From contig DVHR01000069.1 of NCBI GenBank assembly GCA_018711925.1, forward strand, positions 94,073-158,072: 64,000 nucleotides of DNA, read 5' to 3'. Positions 43,577 through 54,900 of the stretch are shown piece by piece. Both the position numbers and the translations under genes were made by a program. A model generated the notes under the pieces. That model was not told the DNA's origin, did no database searches, and saw only the letters and a list, made by a program, of their open reading frames with translations. Numbering within the stretch: the first letter of the stretch is position 1; every line of letters begins with the position of its first letter. This DNA comes from Candidatus Coprenecus pullicola (GTDB lineage Bacteria > Bacteroidota > Bacteroidia > Bacteroidales > UBA932).

Positions 43577-44455
43577 TTATTTATTATTAAAATCATCTTC
43601 ATCATTAATCAGACTTCTCACTCCAACCACCGTGGAAATCATGCAGATCAATATACCTAGAACTATAACGACGGCCATAACAAGCCCAAGCAACATGGCG
43701 TCGAACAGGGAGAACAACTGGTAGAACTCATTACGGACAAAGTACAGGGCCGTGAGAATGAATATATCCGCGACAGCCCCGGCTATTAGTCCCTGGAAAA
43801 AAGCCTGTCCGGCAAAAGGTCTCGTTATAAATCCCTTGGTGGCGCCAACCAGGCGCATGACCCTGATCGTAGACCGCTTGGGTTCCACACTGAGCCTCAC
43901 AGTATTGCTGATCAACACCACCGAGATAAACAGGAGCAGCGCGACGAATACCCCGGTGACAATGCCTATCCGCTCGATGTTGGCATTGAGCAGCTCTACC
44001 AGCGACTGCTGATACACCACATCATCCACGGCCGGATAACCGTACAGAGCCTCCTCTATTATGCTCAGACTGTCCGCGGATATATAATCCGCCGCTATCT
44101 GAAGCTCAAGCGACACAGGTATCGGATTGACCTCGAACACATCCATAAAGTCATCTCCCAGAATCTCCTTCATCTCCTCCACTCCCTCTGCCTTCGTAAT
44201 GATCCTCACGTTCTTTATATAGGATGTCCTTTCCAGGCTGTCTGCCAGTGCCGACGCATCCGCCTCATCCGCCTCTACATTAAGCACCGCGGAAACGGTA
44301 ATATTTTCTTTGAAATAATTGGAGACCGACTTGGCATTGACGATAAGCGCACCCGTCATCCCCACCAGGAAGAGCACCAGACTAATGCTGATTACTGATG
44401 AGAAATAAGACCTCAAGAGTCTTCTATACAGGATTTTACTCTCTTTTCCCGCCAT
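43577..44455 (-). CDS. ftsX: Cell division protein FtsX-like permease
   Basis: 292 aa; SISLVLFLVGMTGALIVNAKSVSNYFKENITVSAVL...RSTIRVMRLVGATKGFITRPFAGQAFFQGLIAG. Confidence 0.85.
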   Translation of the reverse strand: MAGKESKILYRRLLRSYFSSVISISLVLFLVGMTGALIVNAKSVSNYFKENITVSAVLNVEADEADASALADSLERTSYIKNVRIITKAEGVEEMKEILGDDFMDVFEVNPIPVSLELQIAADYISADSLSIIEEALYGYPAVDDVVYQQSLVELLNANIERIGIVTGVFVALLLFISVVLISNTVRLSVEPKRSTIRVMRLVGATKGFITRPFAGQAFFQGLIAGAVADIFILTALYFVRNEFYQLFSLFDAMLLGLVMAVVIVLGILICMISTVVGVRSLINDEDDFNNK

Positions 44456-44544
44456 CTGTTTACACTAGATAAATCCCTCAAAGATAAATAAAAAGATAAT
44501 TAATTTAGATTTTTTATTATTATATTTGCAAAAAAGAATCTGCA

Positions 44545-45366
44545 ATGAAAGATCCCAAAAGAGTTTTGTTCATAAATTCCGAGATTTATCCGTATCTGCC
44601 GGAGAGCACCATCTCCGTCATCGGCAGGTATCTTCCTCAGGGCATTCAGGAGTCCGGAAAGGAGATACGGAACTTCATGCCCCGCTACGGCTGCATCAAC
44701 GAGAGGCGCAACCAGCTGCACGAGGTAATCAGACTCTCCGGGATGAACATGGTCATCAACGACATCGACCGTCCGCTGGTGATAAAGGTAGCATCCATAT
44801 CCTCCGCCAGGATGCAGGTGTACTTCATTGACAACGACGACTATTTTCACAAAAAATCCATATACGAGGATGCCGAGGGCAACTTCCTGGAGGACAACGA
44901 CGAAAGAGCCATCTTCTTTGCGAGGGGCATACTCGAGACTGTCAAGAAACTCCGCTGGAAACCGGACATAGTACACTGCTCCGGCTGGATATCGCATCTG
45001 GTCCCGCTTTATCTGAAAAAGGCCTTCAAGAACGACCCCATCTTCGCAGACGCAAAAGTAGTTCTCTCGCTCTATGACGAATATATGGACAGTCTGTTCG
45101 ACCCGGGCATGAAAAGCAAGATTCCCGTATCCGGGATCAAGTCCAAAGACCTGGACGCATTCAAGGCTCCCGATGGCATAAATCTTGCAAAACTTGCCAT
45201 TCAATATGCAGATGCCGTCATACTGGGCTCCGAAAACATAAGGCCGGAGCTTATGGAGTTCTCAGCAAGCCGTGGCATACCCGTGCTTGAGTATTTCCCC
45301 ATAGACCATCCTGAAGGCACCTACATTCAGAAGTTCAATGAGTTTTACGACAAATTACTGGAATAA
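44545..45366 (+). CDS. Short glycogen/starch synthase-like protein (GT5 N-terminal domain only)
   Basis: RVLFINSEIYPYLPESTISVIGRYLPQGIQESGKEIRNFMPRYGCIN; WKPDIVHCSGWISHLVPLYLK; no C-terminal GT-B domain. Confidence 0.72.
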   Translation: MKDPKRVLFINSEIYPYLPESTISVIGRYLPQGIQESGKEIRNFMPRYGCINERRNQLHEVIRLSGMNMVINDIDRPLVIKVASISSARMQVYFIDNDDYFHKKSIYEDAEGNFLEDNDERAIFFARGILETVKKLRWKPDIVHCSGWISHLVPLYLKKAFKNDPIFADAKVVLSLYDEYMDSLFDPGMKSKIPVSGIKSKDLDAFKAPDGINLAKLAIQYADAVILGSENIRPELMEFSASRGIPVLEYFPIDHPEGTYIQKFNEFYDKLLE

Positions 45367-45367
45367 A

Positions 45368-46738
45368 ATGCCCATTAAGTCCTTTTCGGTCGTGTTCTGC
45401 ACATTGGCCGTTCTATTGGCGGTCACATCATGTGTGGAGAATGACCGCTCCCTCGGAAGCGGAATGCTTCCGGACGAATCCATACTGTACCTTGGTACAA
45501 AGACCTTTGATCTTCCGGTGACTAATCGCGTCAGCAGCTCAGTCCAGGCCGCTAACAGCCTAAAAATGATGGTAGGCACCATGACTGACCCCGTCTTCGG
45601 GACAGTTGAATCCAGTGCCGCGACATACATCGTCCCCTATTCCAGTTCCACAGACTTCGGAGACAGCCCCAAACTGCTGTCTGCATACCTCAATCTTTCA
45701 ATAGACTCAACCTACTATCTTGAAGAAGACCAAAAAGGAATACATCAAAGAATAAAAATATACCGGCTTCTGACATCGCTGGACAGTAGCGACATGGCTT
45801 TCTGCAACTCTTTGACATCGGAGGACATCAGCCTTGAGCCGATTACCGTAAGTGACCCCGTAATTTACGGAGAGGGTGAAATCCGTATCGAACTGAAAGA
45901 TGAGTTCGCACAGGAACTGCTTGACACCACTCCCGAGGAATTTGAGGACGTTTCGCTATTCCTGAAACGTATCCCCGGACTTTTCATACAGATCGAGCCT
46001 TCAATGGGCTCTGAGGAAGGGAGGATGAACTTTCTCAGTCTGGGCAACTCCACCATCAACCTTAACTACACTCTCAATGATTCCGAACGAGGGATAACCG
46101 ATCTGGACACTACCGAATCGTTCGCTTTCGGATACAGCGGCTACGAGGCCTTCAACTATTTCAGCACCGGTTCAGAGGGTCTGAGCAACGGGGCACCGGG
46201 CGACAAACTGTACATCGAGAGTCTTTCCGGCATCAAGCCCCATATTGCGGCGGCAGATCTCAAAGAGATGCTCGACAGCTGGATTCAGGAAGAGGGCCTG
46301 GAAGGACAGAACATAATCATCTCCAGGGCAGAACTGAAATTCCCATACGAGGAGCCTGCGGACTACGATATATTTGATATGGAGCATCCTCCTTACATCT
46401 ACGCATTTACAAGAATTCCGACATCTGACAGTGACAGCCTTTACTTCTATCAACCGCTGAGCGAGGTATACAACACATCCAACTACGGCAGCATCAACCG
46501 GTCGTTGCTGGTATACAGCATGGATATAACCTCATACATACAGAATATCATCAATACTGATTCCTCTGAGATCGTCGAGGACCAGGATCTGTGGATAGCA
46601 CCCATGAAATACAAGGTCAATATCTCAGATACCAGAGTCTATGAGTTTGACAATTACAACTACAACAAGACAGTGCTCAATGGCCCTGCCGCCGAGAGAA
46701 GGCCGACCCTGACCATCACTTACGGTCTGATGCAATAA
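45368..46738 (+). CDS. DUF4270 family lipoprotein
   Basis: Lipobox LAVLLAVTSCVEND; RSLGSGMLPDESILYLGTKTFDLPV pattern. Confidence 0.75.
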   Translation: MPIKSFSVVFCTLAVLLAVTSCVENDRSLGSGMLPDESILYLGTKTFDLPVTNRVSSSVQAANSLKMMVGTMTDPVFGTVESSAATYIVPYSSSTDFGDSPKLLSAYLNLSIDSTYYLEEDQKGIHQRIKIYRLLTSLDSSDMAFCNSLTSEDISLEPITVSDPVIYGEGEIRIELKDEFAQELLDTTPEEFEDVSLFLKRIPGLFIQIEPSMGSEEGRMNFLSLGNSTINLNYTLNDSERGITDLDTTESFAFGYSGYEAFNYFSTGSEGLSNGAPGDKLYIESLSGIKPHIAAADLKEMLDSWIQEEGLEGQNIIISRAELKFPYEEPADYDIFDMEHPPYIYAFTRIPTSDSDSLYFYQPLSEVYNTSNYGSINRSLLVYSMDITSYIQNIINTDSSEIVEDQDLWIAPMKYKVNISDTRVYEFDNYNYNKTVLNGPAAERRPTLTITYGLMQ

Positions 46739-46747
46739 ATACGCTGT

Positions 46748-48004
46748 TTAAAAAGCCTTGAAGACAAGGCAGGAGTTGTGGCCTCCGAATCCGAAGGTAT
46801 TGTTCAGGGCCACCTTTACTGTTCTTTTCTGCGCCTTGTTGAGCGTAAGATTGAGATTGTAGTCAATATCCGGATCCTCATGCTGGAAATTGATGGTCGG
46901 AGGCACTATCGAGTCCCTGAGCGCATGTATGCAGGCCAGAGCCTCGACGGCTCCCGCAGCACCCAACAGATGACCGTGCATGGATTTGGTAGAACTGATA
47001 TTAAGGTTGTAGGCATGCTCTCCGAACAGACGCTTCACGGCTTTCAGTTCAGCCACATCCCCCAACGGTGTGGATGTTCCGTGAACATTGATGTAATCCA
47101 CATCCTCGGGCACCATCCCCGCATCCTCCAATGCCAGCCGCATAACCTTCATAGCCCCCTCTCCGTCCGGGTGCGGGGCCGTAATATGATAAGCATCGGC
47201 ACTCATGCCGGCACCGGCGACTTCCGCATAGATCCTTGCACCGCGCCGCACGGCATGTTCCATATCCTCGAATACGAGCACAGCAGAACCCTCCCCCATC
47301 ACGAAACCGTCACGTGTGGCATCGAACGGGCGGGAAGCTGTACGATACTGCTCATTGTTGGTGGAAAGAGCCTTGGACGAATCAAATCCTCCTATTGACG
47401 GCTCGGATACAGGCGCCTCGGCACCCCCTGTCAGAATGACATCGGCCTTGCCGAGGCGTATCAGATTGAGAGCGTCTCCCATCGCATGGGAAGACGACGC
47501 ACAGGCCGAAGTCGTGGTATAATTGGGCCCCGCGAAACCGTATTTGATGGATATCAGACCAGGGGCCATATCCGATATCATCTTGGTAATAAGAAATGGG
47601 CTAAAGCGCGGGATTCTACCGCCCACGCCATAACCCATTATTTCATCCGTGAGGCTCTGTATGCCTCCGATGCCGGAACCCAGTATCACGCCTATTCTGT
47701 CCAGGTCCTCTTTTTCCGGATCCAGCCCGCTGTCCTTGACAGCCTGATCCGCAGCGACCATCGCAAACTGGGCGAAACGGTCAATCCGCCTCAGTTCCTT
47801 GCGCTCGATACCGTACCGGGACGGATCGAAATCCTCTACCGTACATGCAAACCTGGTCTTGAAAAGAGTCGTGTCAAATGACGTTATAAGTCTGGCCCCG
47901 CTTATGCCTTTATCCAGATTGGAGAAGTACTCCTCAACCGTATTGCCTAAAGGATTTATCGTACCGAGACCGGTAACAACAACTCTTCTCAACCCCATGT
48001 ACAA
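46748..48004 (-). CDS. fabF: Beta-ketoacyl-ACP synthase II
   Basis: RRVVVTGLGTINPLGNTVEEYFSNL; TTTSACASSSHAMGDALNLIRLG; STKSMHGHLLGAAGAVEA. Confidence 0.96.
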   Translation of the reverse strand: MYMGLRRVVVTGLGTINPLGNTVEEYFSNLDKGISGARLITSFDTTLFKTRFACTVEDFDPSRYGIERKELRRIDRFAQFAMVAADQAVKDSGLDPEKEDLDRIGVILGSGIGGIQSLTDEIMGYGVGGRIPRFSPFLITKMISDMAPGLISIKYGFAGPNYTTTSACASSSHAMGDALNLIRLGKADVILTGGAEAPVSEPSIGGFDSSKALSTNNEQYRTASRPFDATRDGFVMGEGSAVLVFEDMEHAVRRGARIYAEVAGAGMSADAYHITAPHPDGEGAMKVMRLALEDAGMVPEDVDYINVHGTSTPLGDVAELKAVKRLFGEHAYNLNISSTKSMHGHLLGAAGAVEALACIHALRDSIVPPTINFQHEDPDIDYNLNLTLNKAQKRTVKVALNNTFGFGGHNSCLVFKAF

Positions 48005-48005
48005 A

Positions 48006-48242
48006 TTATTTGGTGTGCTCCTCGATATAGTCGATAGCCTCGCCTACTGTAGAGATCTTCTCAGCGGCATCGTCAGGAATCTCTATATTGAACTTCTTCT
48101 CAAATTCCATAATGAGCTCAACTGTGTCGAGAGAATCAGCACCTAAATCATTTGTAAAACTTGCATTGCGGGTTACTTCGCTTTCATCAACTCCGAGTTT
48201 GTTGACGATGATGGCTGTTACTTCTGAAACAATATCTGCCAT
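48006..48242 (-). CDS. acpP: Acyl carrier protein
   Basis: [43 protein letters not shown]. Confidence 0.97.
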   Translation of the reverse strand: MADIVSEVTAIIVNKLGVDESEVTRNASFTNDLGADSLDTVELIMEFEKKFNIEIPDDAAEKISTVGEAIDYIEEHTK

Positions 48243-48357
48243 GGTCTAAATTTTAGTTAATAATTAGTTTGTAATAAAATTTGCTGCAAACTAACAAATA
48301 ATTTTCGGAATTTTAAAATTTTTATGGAACTTTGCAAGAATCCAACAACAAAACCCG

Positions 48358-48960
48358 ATGGAGAAGATTGTTCCTAATATTGTCGTATTTGCCTCAGGTT
48401 CAGGCACAAATGCCGAAAATATCATAAACTGGGCTAAGGATCATAAAACTTATCGCGTCATGGCGGTTCTCTGCAACCGCAAAGACGCTTTCGTACTTAC
48501 CAGAGCTGAAAGGCTGGGAGTGCCGCACTATACCTTCACCGCTTCGGAATTCCGCAGCAACACCTTAGTATATAAAGGAGAGAACCGGAAACTCACCGAT
48601 GTTCTACACGAGCTCGGAACCGACTTCATCATCCTGGCCGGCTTTCTGCTGAAAGTCCCCGAATACCTTATCGCGGAATGGCCGGAACGGATACTGAACA
48701 TCCACCCGGCCCTGCTGCCGTCCTACGGCGGCAAGGGCATGTACGGCGAGCATGTACACAAGGCTATAATAGCTGCCGGTGAGAAAGAGTCCGGTATCAC
48801 TATTCATGTCGTTGATAACCAATACGACCACGGGAAGACCATCTATCAGGCCCGCTGCACCGTCTCCCCGGAAGACACCCCGGAGACGCTCTTCGCCAAG
48901 GTACACGAACTCGAGCGCGCCTATCCTGAGGTCATTGAAGGATACATCTCACAACTCTGA
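48358..48960 (+). CDS. purN: Phosphoribosylglycinamide formyltransferase
   Basis: [49 protein letters not shown]. Confidence 0.95.
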   Translation: MEKIVPNIVVFASGSGTNAENIINWAKDHKTYRVMAVLCNRKDAFVLTRAERLGVPHYTFTASEFRSNTLVYKGENRKLTDVLHELGTDFIILAGFLLKVPEYLIAEWPERILNIHPALLPSYGGKGMYGEHVHKAIIAAGEKESGITIHVVDNQYDHGKTIYQARCTVSPEDTPETLFAKVHELERAYPEVIEGYISQL

Positions 48961-48971
48961 AATCAGTTCTG

Positions 48972-49928
48972 ATGCTGGAAAGTCTGAAAAAGAAGATACT
49001 GTCCGGACAGGGAATATGTCCGGAAGAAGCGTTGCGGCTGGCTGAAAAGGCGGAGCTGAGGCCGCTGCTGGATGCCGCACAGGAGATTACCGTACTGTGC
49101 GCCCCGAGGCGGTTCGACCTGTGCTCCATCATCAACGCCAAGTCCGGCCGCTGCCCCGAGGACTGCAAATGGTGCGCCCAGTCGGCACACTATCATACCG
49201 GTATTGAGGAATACGGTCTGGTTCCCAAAGAGGAATGCCTGAGGCACGCCTCTGTCAACGAGGCATCCGGCATAGGCCGCTTCTCCCTGGTCACCAGCGG
49301 ACGCAGGCTGTCGGACAGGGAAGTGGACGAGGTATGCGCAAGGGTGCGTTACCTGCGCGGCAACAGCTCCATCCGCATCTGCGCCTCGCTCGGGCTGCTC
49401 TCCGAGGAGAGCCTGCACAAGCTCTACGAGGCCGGCGTCACCCGATACCACTGCAACCTGGAGGCAGCGCCCTCCTATTTTCCCTCCCTCTGCTCCACCC
49501 ATACCCAGCAGCAGAAAATACAGACCCTGGAGGCTGCCCGCCGCGTCGGAATGGAGATATGCTCCGGAGGCATAATCGGCATGGGCGAGACCGAGGAGCA
49601 ACGCATAGAACTGGCATTTACCCTCAAAGGACTGGATGTGCAGTCCATTCCCATCAACATACTGTCCCCTATTCCGGGCACCCCGCTGGAAAACACGGCC
49701 CCCATCTCCGAGGATGAGATATTCAGGTGCATAGCACTTTTCCGCCTGATTCACCCTACTGCCTACCTCCGCTTTGCGGGAGGACGGGCCAGACTTTCGC
49801 GGGAAGCCGTCCTTAAGGCCATGCGCATCGGCATCAACTCGGCCATTGCCGGAGACCTGCTGACCACAGTGGGCTCAAAAGTGGCTGAAGACAAAGAACT
49901 CATCAAATCCGCCGGTTATGAAATCTGA
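48972..49928 (+). CDS. bioB: Biotin synthase
   Basis: Radical-SAM [42 protein letters not shown]. Confidence 0.95.
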   Translation: MLESLKKKILSGQGICPEEALRLAEKAELRPLLDAAQEITVLCAPRRFDLCSIINAKSGRCPEDCKWCAQSAHYHTGIEEYGLVPKEECLRHASVNEASGIGRFSLVTSGRRLSDREVDEVCARVRYLRGNSSIRICASLGLLSEESLHKLYEAGVTRYHCNLEAAPSYFPSLCSTHTQQQKIQTLEAARRVGMEICSGGIIGMGETEEQRIELAFTLKGLDVQSIPINILSPIPGTPLENTAPISEDEIFRCIALFRLIHPTAYLRFAGGRARLSREAVLKAMRIGINSAIAGDLLTTVGSKVAEDKELIKSAGYEI

Positions 49929-51219
49929 AGAATCCCTCAACCCCAATTTCGACATATTCGACCGCGACCATCTGTGGCATCCATACACCTCCACCATCAA
50001 TCCCCTGCCCACCTACAAGGTCCGCAGCGCAAAAGGCTGCAGGATCACCCTTGAGGACGGCACTGAGCTTATCGAGGGCATGTCCTCCTGGTGGTGTGCC
50101 GTACACGGGTACAATCACCCCGTGCTCAACGAGGCCATACGCCGGCAGCTCGACAGCATGGCCCACGTCATGTTCGGAGGACTGACCCATGAGCCGGCCA
50201 TCAAGCTGGGCAAGCTGCTGCTGAGCATCGTTCCTCCCTCTATGAGCCATATCTTCTACGCCGACAGCGGCTCGGTAGCCGTGGAGGTGGCCATGAAGAT
50301 GGCCGTGCAGTTCCAGGTGGCTGCCGGACATCCCGACCGTACCAATTTCGTGACCATCCGCTCCGGATACCACGGAGACACATGGAACGCCATGTCGGTC
50401 TGCGACCCCGTCACCGGGATGCACACCCTCTTCGGCTCTGCCCTGCCGGTGAGGTATTTCGCCCCGTCGCCGCACAGCAGGTTCGATGGCAGCTGGGATC
50501 CGCACGACATCGACCCGCTGCGGGAAATCATAGAGAAACACGGGTACGAGCTGGCTGCCCTGATACTCGAGCCGGTGGTGCAGGGAGCCGGCGGAATGCG
50601 CTTCTACCATCCCCAGTACCTGCGGGAAGCGGCCGCCATCTGCCGGGAGCACGGGCTGTTGCTGATATTCGACGAGATAGCCACCGGATTCGGACGCACA
50701 GGGAAGCTTTTCGCCTGGGAGCACGCCGGGGTGGAACCGGACATCATGTGCGTGGGCAAGGCCATCACCGGAGGCTATATGACCTTCTCGGCCGTACTGG
50801 CCAACGACCTGGTGGCCGATACCATTTCCTCCCACGACCCGAGGGTGTTCATGCACGGTCCCACCTTCATGGGCAATCCGCTGGCCTGCTCGGTGGCCAT
50901 CGCCTCGATCAGGCTGCTGCTTGAGAGCGGCTGGCAGGAAAAGGTACGCAGAATAGAGGCCCGGCTGCGTGAGGAGCTGGCTCCGGCCCGGGAGCTGCCG
51001 TCTGTGGAGGATGTGCGTATACTCGGGGCCATCGGGGTAATCGAGATGAAACGGCCCGTGGACATGGGCTGGATGCAGAGGCGGTTCGTGGAGGAAGGCA
51101 TCTGGCTCAGGCCCTTCGGACGGTTAGTATACGCAATGCCGCCATTTGTCATAGAGCCGGAGGAACTGTCTTTCCTCACGTCCAAAATGCGTAAAATAGT
51201 CGGAGAAATACCGGAATGA
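49918..51219 (+). CDS. bioA: Adenosylmethionine-8-amino-7-oxononanoate aminotransferase
   Basis: [89 protein letters not shown]. Confidence 0.96.
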   Translation: MKSEESLNPNFDIFDRDHLWHPYTSTINPLPTYKVRSAKGCRITLEDGTELIEGMSSWWCAVHGYNHPVLNEAIRRQLDSMAHVMFGGLTHEPAIKLGKLLLSIVPPSMSHIFYADSGSVAVEVAMKMAVQFQVAAGHPDRTNFVTIRSGYHGDTWNAMSVCDPVTGMHTLFGSALPVRYFAPSPHSRFDGSWDPHDIDPLREIIEKHGYELAALILEPVVQGAGGMRFYHPQYLREAAAICREHGLLLIFDEIATGFGRTGKLFAWEHAGVEPDIMCVGKAITGGYMTFSAVLANDLVADTISSHDPRVFMHGPTFMGNPLACSVAIASIRLLLESGWQEKVRRIEARLREELAPARELPSVEDVRILGAIGVIEMKRPVDMGWMQRRFVEEGIWLRPFGRLVYAMPPFVIEPEELSFLTSKMRKIVGEIPE

Positions 51220-52376
51220 GAGCAATATATGAGAAATATGCGGAAGATCTGGATGCTCTGAAAGTCTCGGGCAACCTGCGAGAACTGCCTTCCGGCCAGC
51301 ATGATGGCAAGTGGATTATCAACTATGGAAACCGTATGCTCAATCTCTCCTCCAACGACTATCTTGGACTGGCTTCCAATATGGAGCTGCTCCATGAATT
51401 CTATGACAGGGTGCAGTCCTCTGGAGAGCAACTGCCCATGTCCTCATCGTCATCCCGGCTGCTGACCGGCAACTTCCGGGTTTACGACACCCTGGAAGAG
51501 CGTCTGGCAGCCATGTACGGCAGGGAAAGCGCCCTGGTGCTCAGCAGCGGCTATCACATGAACACCGGCATACTTCCGGCCCTATGCGACAGGAACATCC
51601 TCATCCTTGCCGACAAGCTGGTTCATGCCAGCCTGATAGACGGTATCCGCCTGAGCGGAGCCCGCTGCATACGCTACAGGCATCAGGACTACAGCCAGCT
51701 GGAGAAACTCATCGAAAAGGAACACTCAGACTGTGACCGCATCATCATAGTCACCGAGAGTATCTTCAGTATGGACGGAGACACTGCGCCGCTTCAGCGG
51801 CTGGTAGAGATAAAACGCCGCTGCGGCAAGGTCATGCTCTACGTGGACGAAGCCCATGCCGTGGGTGTGCGCGGGGAACGAGGACTGGGTCTGGCAGAGG
51901 AATGCGGCTGCATCGGAGACATAGACCTGCTGTGCGGCACATTCGGCAAGGCTTTGGCCTCAGTGGGGGCCTATGTCATCTGCGACAGTATTATAAAGGA
52001 GTATCTGGTCAACAGAATGCGCACACTTATCTTCACCACCGCCATGCCACCGGTCAACGTGGCCTGGACTTTGTTCGTCATGGAGCGGCTCCACAGCTTC
52101 AAAGACCGCCGCGAGCGGCTGCTCCGACACTCGGAACGGCTTAGAAAAGTCCTTCACGACAAAGGTTCTGAGACTCCTTCAGCAAGTCACATAATTCCGC
52201 TCATCATAGGTCCGGCAACTGACACCGTTATTAAAGCGGAAGACATGAGGCGCAAAGGCTTCTATGTCCTGCCCATACGGCCTCCGACTGTACCTGAGGG
52301 CACTTCAAGGCTGCGTTTTTCCCTTACAGCCGACATCACTGACGAGGACATGGACAGACTCTGCGACAGCTTATGA
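51216..52376 (+). CDS. bioF: 8-amino-7-oxononanoate synthase-like
   Basis: [64 protein letters not shown]. Confidence 0.93.
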   Translation: MRAIYEKYAEDLDALKVSGNLRELPSGQHDGKWIINYGNRMLNLSSNDYLGLASNMELLHEFYDRVQSSGEQLPMSSSSSRLLTGNFRVYDTLEERLAAMYGRESALVLSSGYHMNTGILPALCDRNILILADKLVHASLIDGIRLSGARCIRYRHQDYSQLEKLIEKEHSDCDRIIIVTESIFSMDGDTAPLQRLVEIKRRCGKVMLYVDEAHAVGVRGERGLGLAEECGCIGDIDLLCGTFGKALASVGAYVICDSIIKEYLVNRMRTLIFTTAMPPVNVAWTLFVMERLHSFKDRRERLLRHSERLRKVLHDKGSETPSASHIIPLIIGPATDTVIKAEDMRRKGFYVLPIRPPTVPEGTSRLRFSLTADITDEDMDRLCDSL

Positions 52377-53098
52377 GACACACCTTTCTAAGACACCATC
52401 CGAACAGCGCCGGACTGCTGCTCTTCTTCTCCGGCTGGGGAAGCGAGCCCTGTATGTTCAGCAACGGCATAGAGGGAAGCGCAGCATACGATATTCTCAT
52501 GCTCTGGGACTACCGGGACATGGACTTCGACCTCGGGATACTGAACGGATACAACGAGGTACGGGTACTGGCCTGGTCCATGGGCGTATGGGCCGCCGGT
52601 AAGGCACTGGGTGGGGCCGACATGGTAAACGGCCTGAGGCTGGCTGTCAACGGTACTCCCTTTCCCGTGGATGACAGTAAAGGCATCCCTACGGCCATCT
52701 TTGACGGTACCCTCAACGGTCTTTCCGAGCGGACTCTGGCCAAATTCCGCCGCAGGATGTGCGGCTCGACGGAAGCACTGGAGCAACTGCTGTCCTGCGG
52801 CCTGACAAGAAGCGTGGACGAGCTGCGCGAGGAGCTTTCGGCCATACGGGAAGCCGTCCGGCATGGTGCTGACCACGATGCCGGTATGTTTTCCGGGACA
52901 GCGGCTGCTGACGCTCCCGGGGATTTTTCCTGGGACCATGCCGTCATTGGCTCAGGCGACCTGATATTTCCCTCCGCCAACCAGACGGAGGCATGGAAAG
53001 GGCTGGACGTACCGGTCTCCCTTCTGGACATTCCACACTATGACATCAGCCTTTTCAAGAGACTGCTATACAAGGAGGACTCATGGACAAACATCTGA
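52373..53098 (+). CDS. bioG: BioG-type (DUF452) pimeloyl-ACP methyl ester esterase
   Basis: LLLFFSGWGSEPCMF; VLAWSMGVWAAGKALGG; AVNGTPFPVDDSKGIPTAIFDGTLNGLS; ATGA overlap with bioF. Confidence 0.88.
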   Translation: MRHTFLRHHPNSAGLLLFFSGWGSEPCMFSNGIEGSAAYDILMLWDYRDMDFDLGILNGYNEVRVLAWSMGVWAAGKALGGADMVNGLRLAVNGTPFPVDDSKGIPTAIFDGTLNGLSERTLAKFRRRMCGSTEALEQLLSCGLTRSVDELREELSAIREAVRHGADHDAGMFSGTAAADAPGDFSWDHAVIGSGDLIFPSANQTEAWKGLDVPVSLLDIPHYDISLFKRLLYKEDSWTNI

Positions 53099-53898
53099 TA
53101 CACCAGAGATTTGCCAAGTCCATAAGGAGCTATGCGGAGTATGCGCAGGCCCAGTCGGTCATCGCATCCAAACTGTGCTCCCTGCTGTCATCCGTCCTCA
53201 CTAAAGAACCCCGGAAAGTACTGGAGGTGGGATGCGGCACGGGGACATTCACCCGCCGCTTCCTGCAGAAATTCCATCCGGAGGAATTGGTCCTCAACGA
53301 CATCTGCCCCGAAGTGGCAGAAACGCTCTCCGACCTGCTCACTCCTGCCGCCACCGATACGGCATCTGGCTGCAGATATCTTTCACATACGCCACTTGTC
53401 CGTTTCGTCCCAGGAGACGCAGAACTGTGCCCGCTGCCAGGAGACCGGGACCTGATAGTATCCTGCTCGGTCATGCAGTGGTTCGAAGACCCGGGAGCAT
53501 TCATCGTCCGCTGCCGGACTCTGCTGCGGGATGGAGGCTGCCTTGCCCTTACCACATTTGGACCTGACAACCTGCAGGAGATAGCCTCGGTTACCGGAAC
53601 CGGACTGAGCTACCTCCCCCTGGAATGGCTTCACGGCTTGCTGACAGACGCCGGATTGAGGGCAGTTCTTGCCGAGGAGGAACACCTCACCCTGAGTTTT
53701 CCTTCCCCGTCCGATGTCCTGCGCCACCTCAAGCATACCGGCGTGACCGGCATCACCCGTACCGCCTGGACTCCAGGCCGTCTGGCCCGGTTCTCAGATG
53801 AATACCTGCACCGCTTCGGCACACCGGAGGGCAACGTCACACTCACTTACCATCCTGTCTACCTCATCGCCCGCTGTCCTATTCGGGAACATAGATGA
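53083..53898 (+). CDS. bioC: Malonyl-ACP O-methyltransferase
   Basis: RFAKSIRSYAEYAQAQSVIASKL; VLEVGCGTGTFTRRFL; FGPDNLQEIASVTG. Confidence 0.9.
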   Translation: MDKHLIHQRFAKSIRSYAEYAQAQSVIASKLCSLLSSVLTKEPRKVLEVGCGTGTFTRRFLQKFHPEELVLNDICPEVAETLSDLLTPAATDTASGCRYLSHTPLVRFVPGDAELCPLPGDRDLIVSCSVMQWFEDPGAFIVRCRTLLRDGGCLALTTFGPDNLQEIASVTGTGLSYLPLEWLHGLLTDAGLRAVLAEEEHLTLSFPSPSDVLRHLKHTGVTGITRTAWTPGRLARFSDEYLHRFGTPEGNVTLTYHPVYLIARCPIREHR

Positions 53899-54205
53899 TC
53901 TCGCCGTTCTCCAGCTCGTAGGCTATGCCGACGCGCCTGCCTTTCTGGCCGGAGTTGGACTGGTCCTCGGAGGGGGTATAGCGGTCGATGGTCTGTCCCT
54001 GCTTGACGATGATCTCCATGTCCTCCTTGCCCGGGTTCTTTACCATCGTAAAATCCTCCGGGGACAGCATCTCGGTCATGTTGTAACGGGTGACAAGGGC
54101 TACCATCAGGGCCACGGCAAACACCATGGCCACGTCAAACAGGTTGCCGACAACGCTCATCGGGTCGTTCTCCTCATCGCCCCCAAGCAGTCTTCTCCTT
54201 CTCAT
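53879..54205 (-). CDS. hmuV: DUF2149 protein, HmuV-like
   Basis: LLGGDEENDPMSVVGNLFDVAMVFAVALMVALVTRY; last gene of an hmuYRSTUV-like operon. Confidence 0.8.
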   Translation of the reverse strand: MRRRRLLGGDEENDPMSVVGNLFDVAMVFAVALMVALVTRYNMTEMLSPEDFTMVKNPGKEDMEIIVKQGQTIDRYTPSEDQSNSGQKGRRVGIAYELENGEIIYVPE

Positions 54206-54888
54206 AGCACCTCCTCACCTGCTTTAACGGCAACCTGCTTCTCCACTCCTTCCGGGCACGCCTTAACTGCAGCGGCGCATGAGGCAGCATCAGTTACGGA
54301 ACAGTCGTCCAGCACCTCGGACACGAACTCCAGCCGGTTCAGGTCCCGTGTGTACCATCTCTGCTTGACCTGCTGGGTGATGAAGCCTATCGCAGCGGAG
54401 AACAGTCCCACCACGGTCGTGGCAAAGGCCACCTGCATGTTGTAGGCCATCGAGCCTATGTCTCCAGTTGACAGGCCTACCAGAGCCGGTCCCATAGGGA
54501 TGAGCGTACCCATCAGACCCAGCATGGGGCCCATCTTGGACAGGGTCTTGGAAGTACCTAAGTCCTTATCCGCCGCTATCTCATAGTCGGAGAGCAACAG
54601 CTGCCTGTGAGCCTTATCCTTCGAAGCATCCAGCAGACCGGCCAGACAGCACAGCAGAGGCGACTTCGAGTTGGCGGGGATGGAAGCCCGCAGCTCTCCG
54701 GCAGTCTCTGGTGTCAGGGCCTCCACCTTACCCATGAAGAGGCGGTCCACCTTGCGTATCTGCAGGTACTGTCCGAAAAAATTGCCGATCAGCAGCAGCG
54801 AGCGGAGGAAAAACAATATAAGCAGGACCACTACCGGTACGAGCAGTCCGTTGGAAATCCAGAAGAGGACATCGGAAATGTAGTTCAT
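54202..54888 (-). CDS. hmuU: MotA/TolQ/ExbB proton channel family protein, HmuU-like
   Basis: LSKMGPMLGLMGTLIPMGPALVGLSTGDIGSMAYNMQVAFATTVVGLFSAAIGFITQQVKQRWY. Confidence 0.87.
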   Translation of the reverse strand: MNYISDVLFWISNGLLVPVVVLLILFFLRSLLLIGNFFGQYLQIRKVDRLFMGKVEALTPETAGELRASIPANSKSPLLCCLAGLLDASKDKAHRQLLLSDYEIAADKDLGTSKTLSKMGPMLGLMGTLIPMGPALVGLSTGDIGSMAYNMQVAFATTVVGLFSAAIGFITQQVKQRWYTRDLNRLEFVSEVLDDCSVTDAASCAAAVKACPEGVEKQVAVKAGEEVL

Positions 54889-54900
54889 AAGTTCTAAAAG

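Noticed and set aside
48963-50856. Minus-strand ORFs of 263 and 317 aa
   Set aside because: Antisense to bioB and bioA; no recognisable domains
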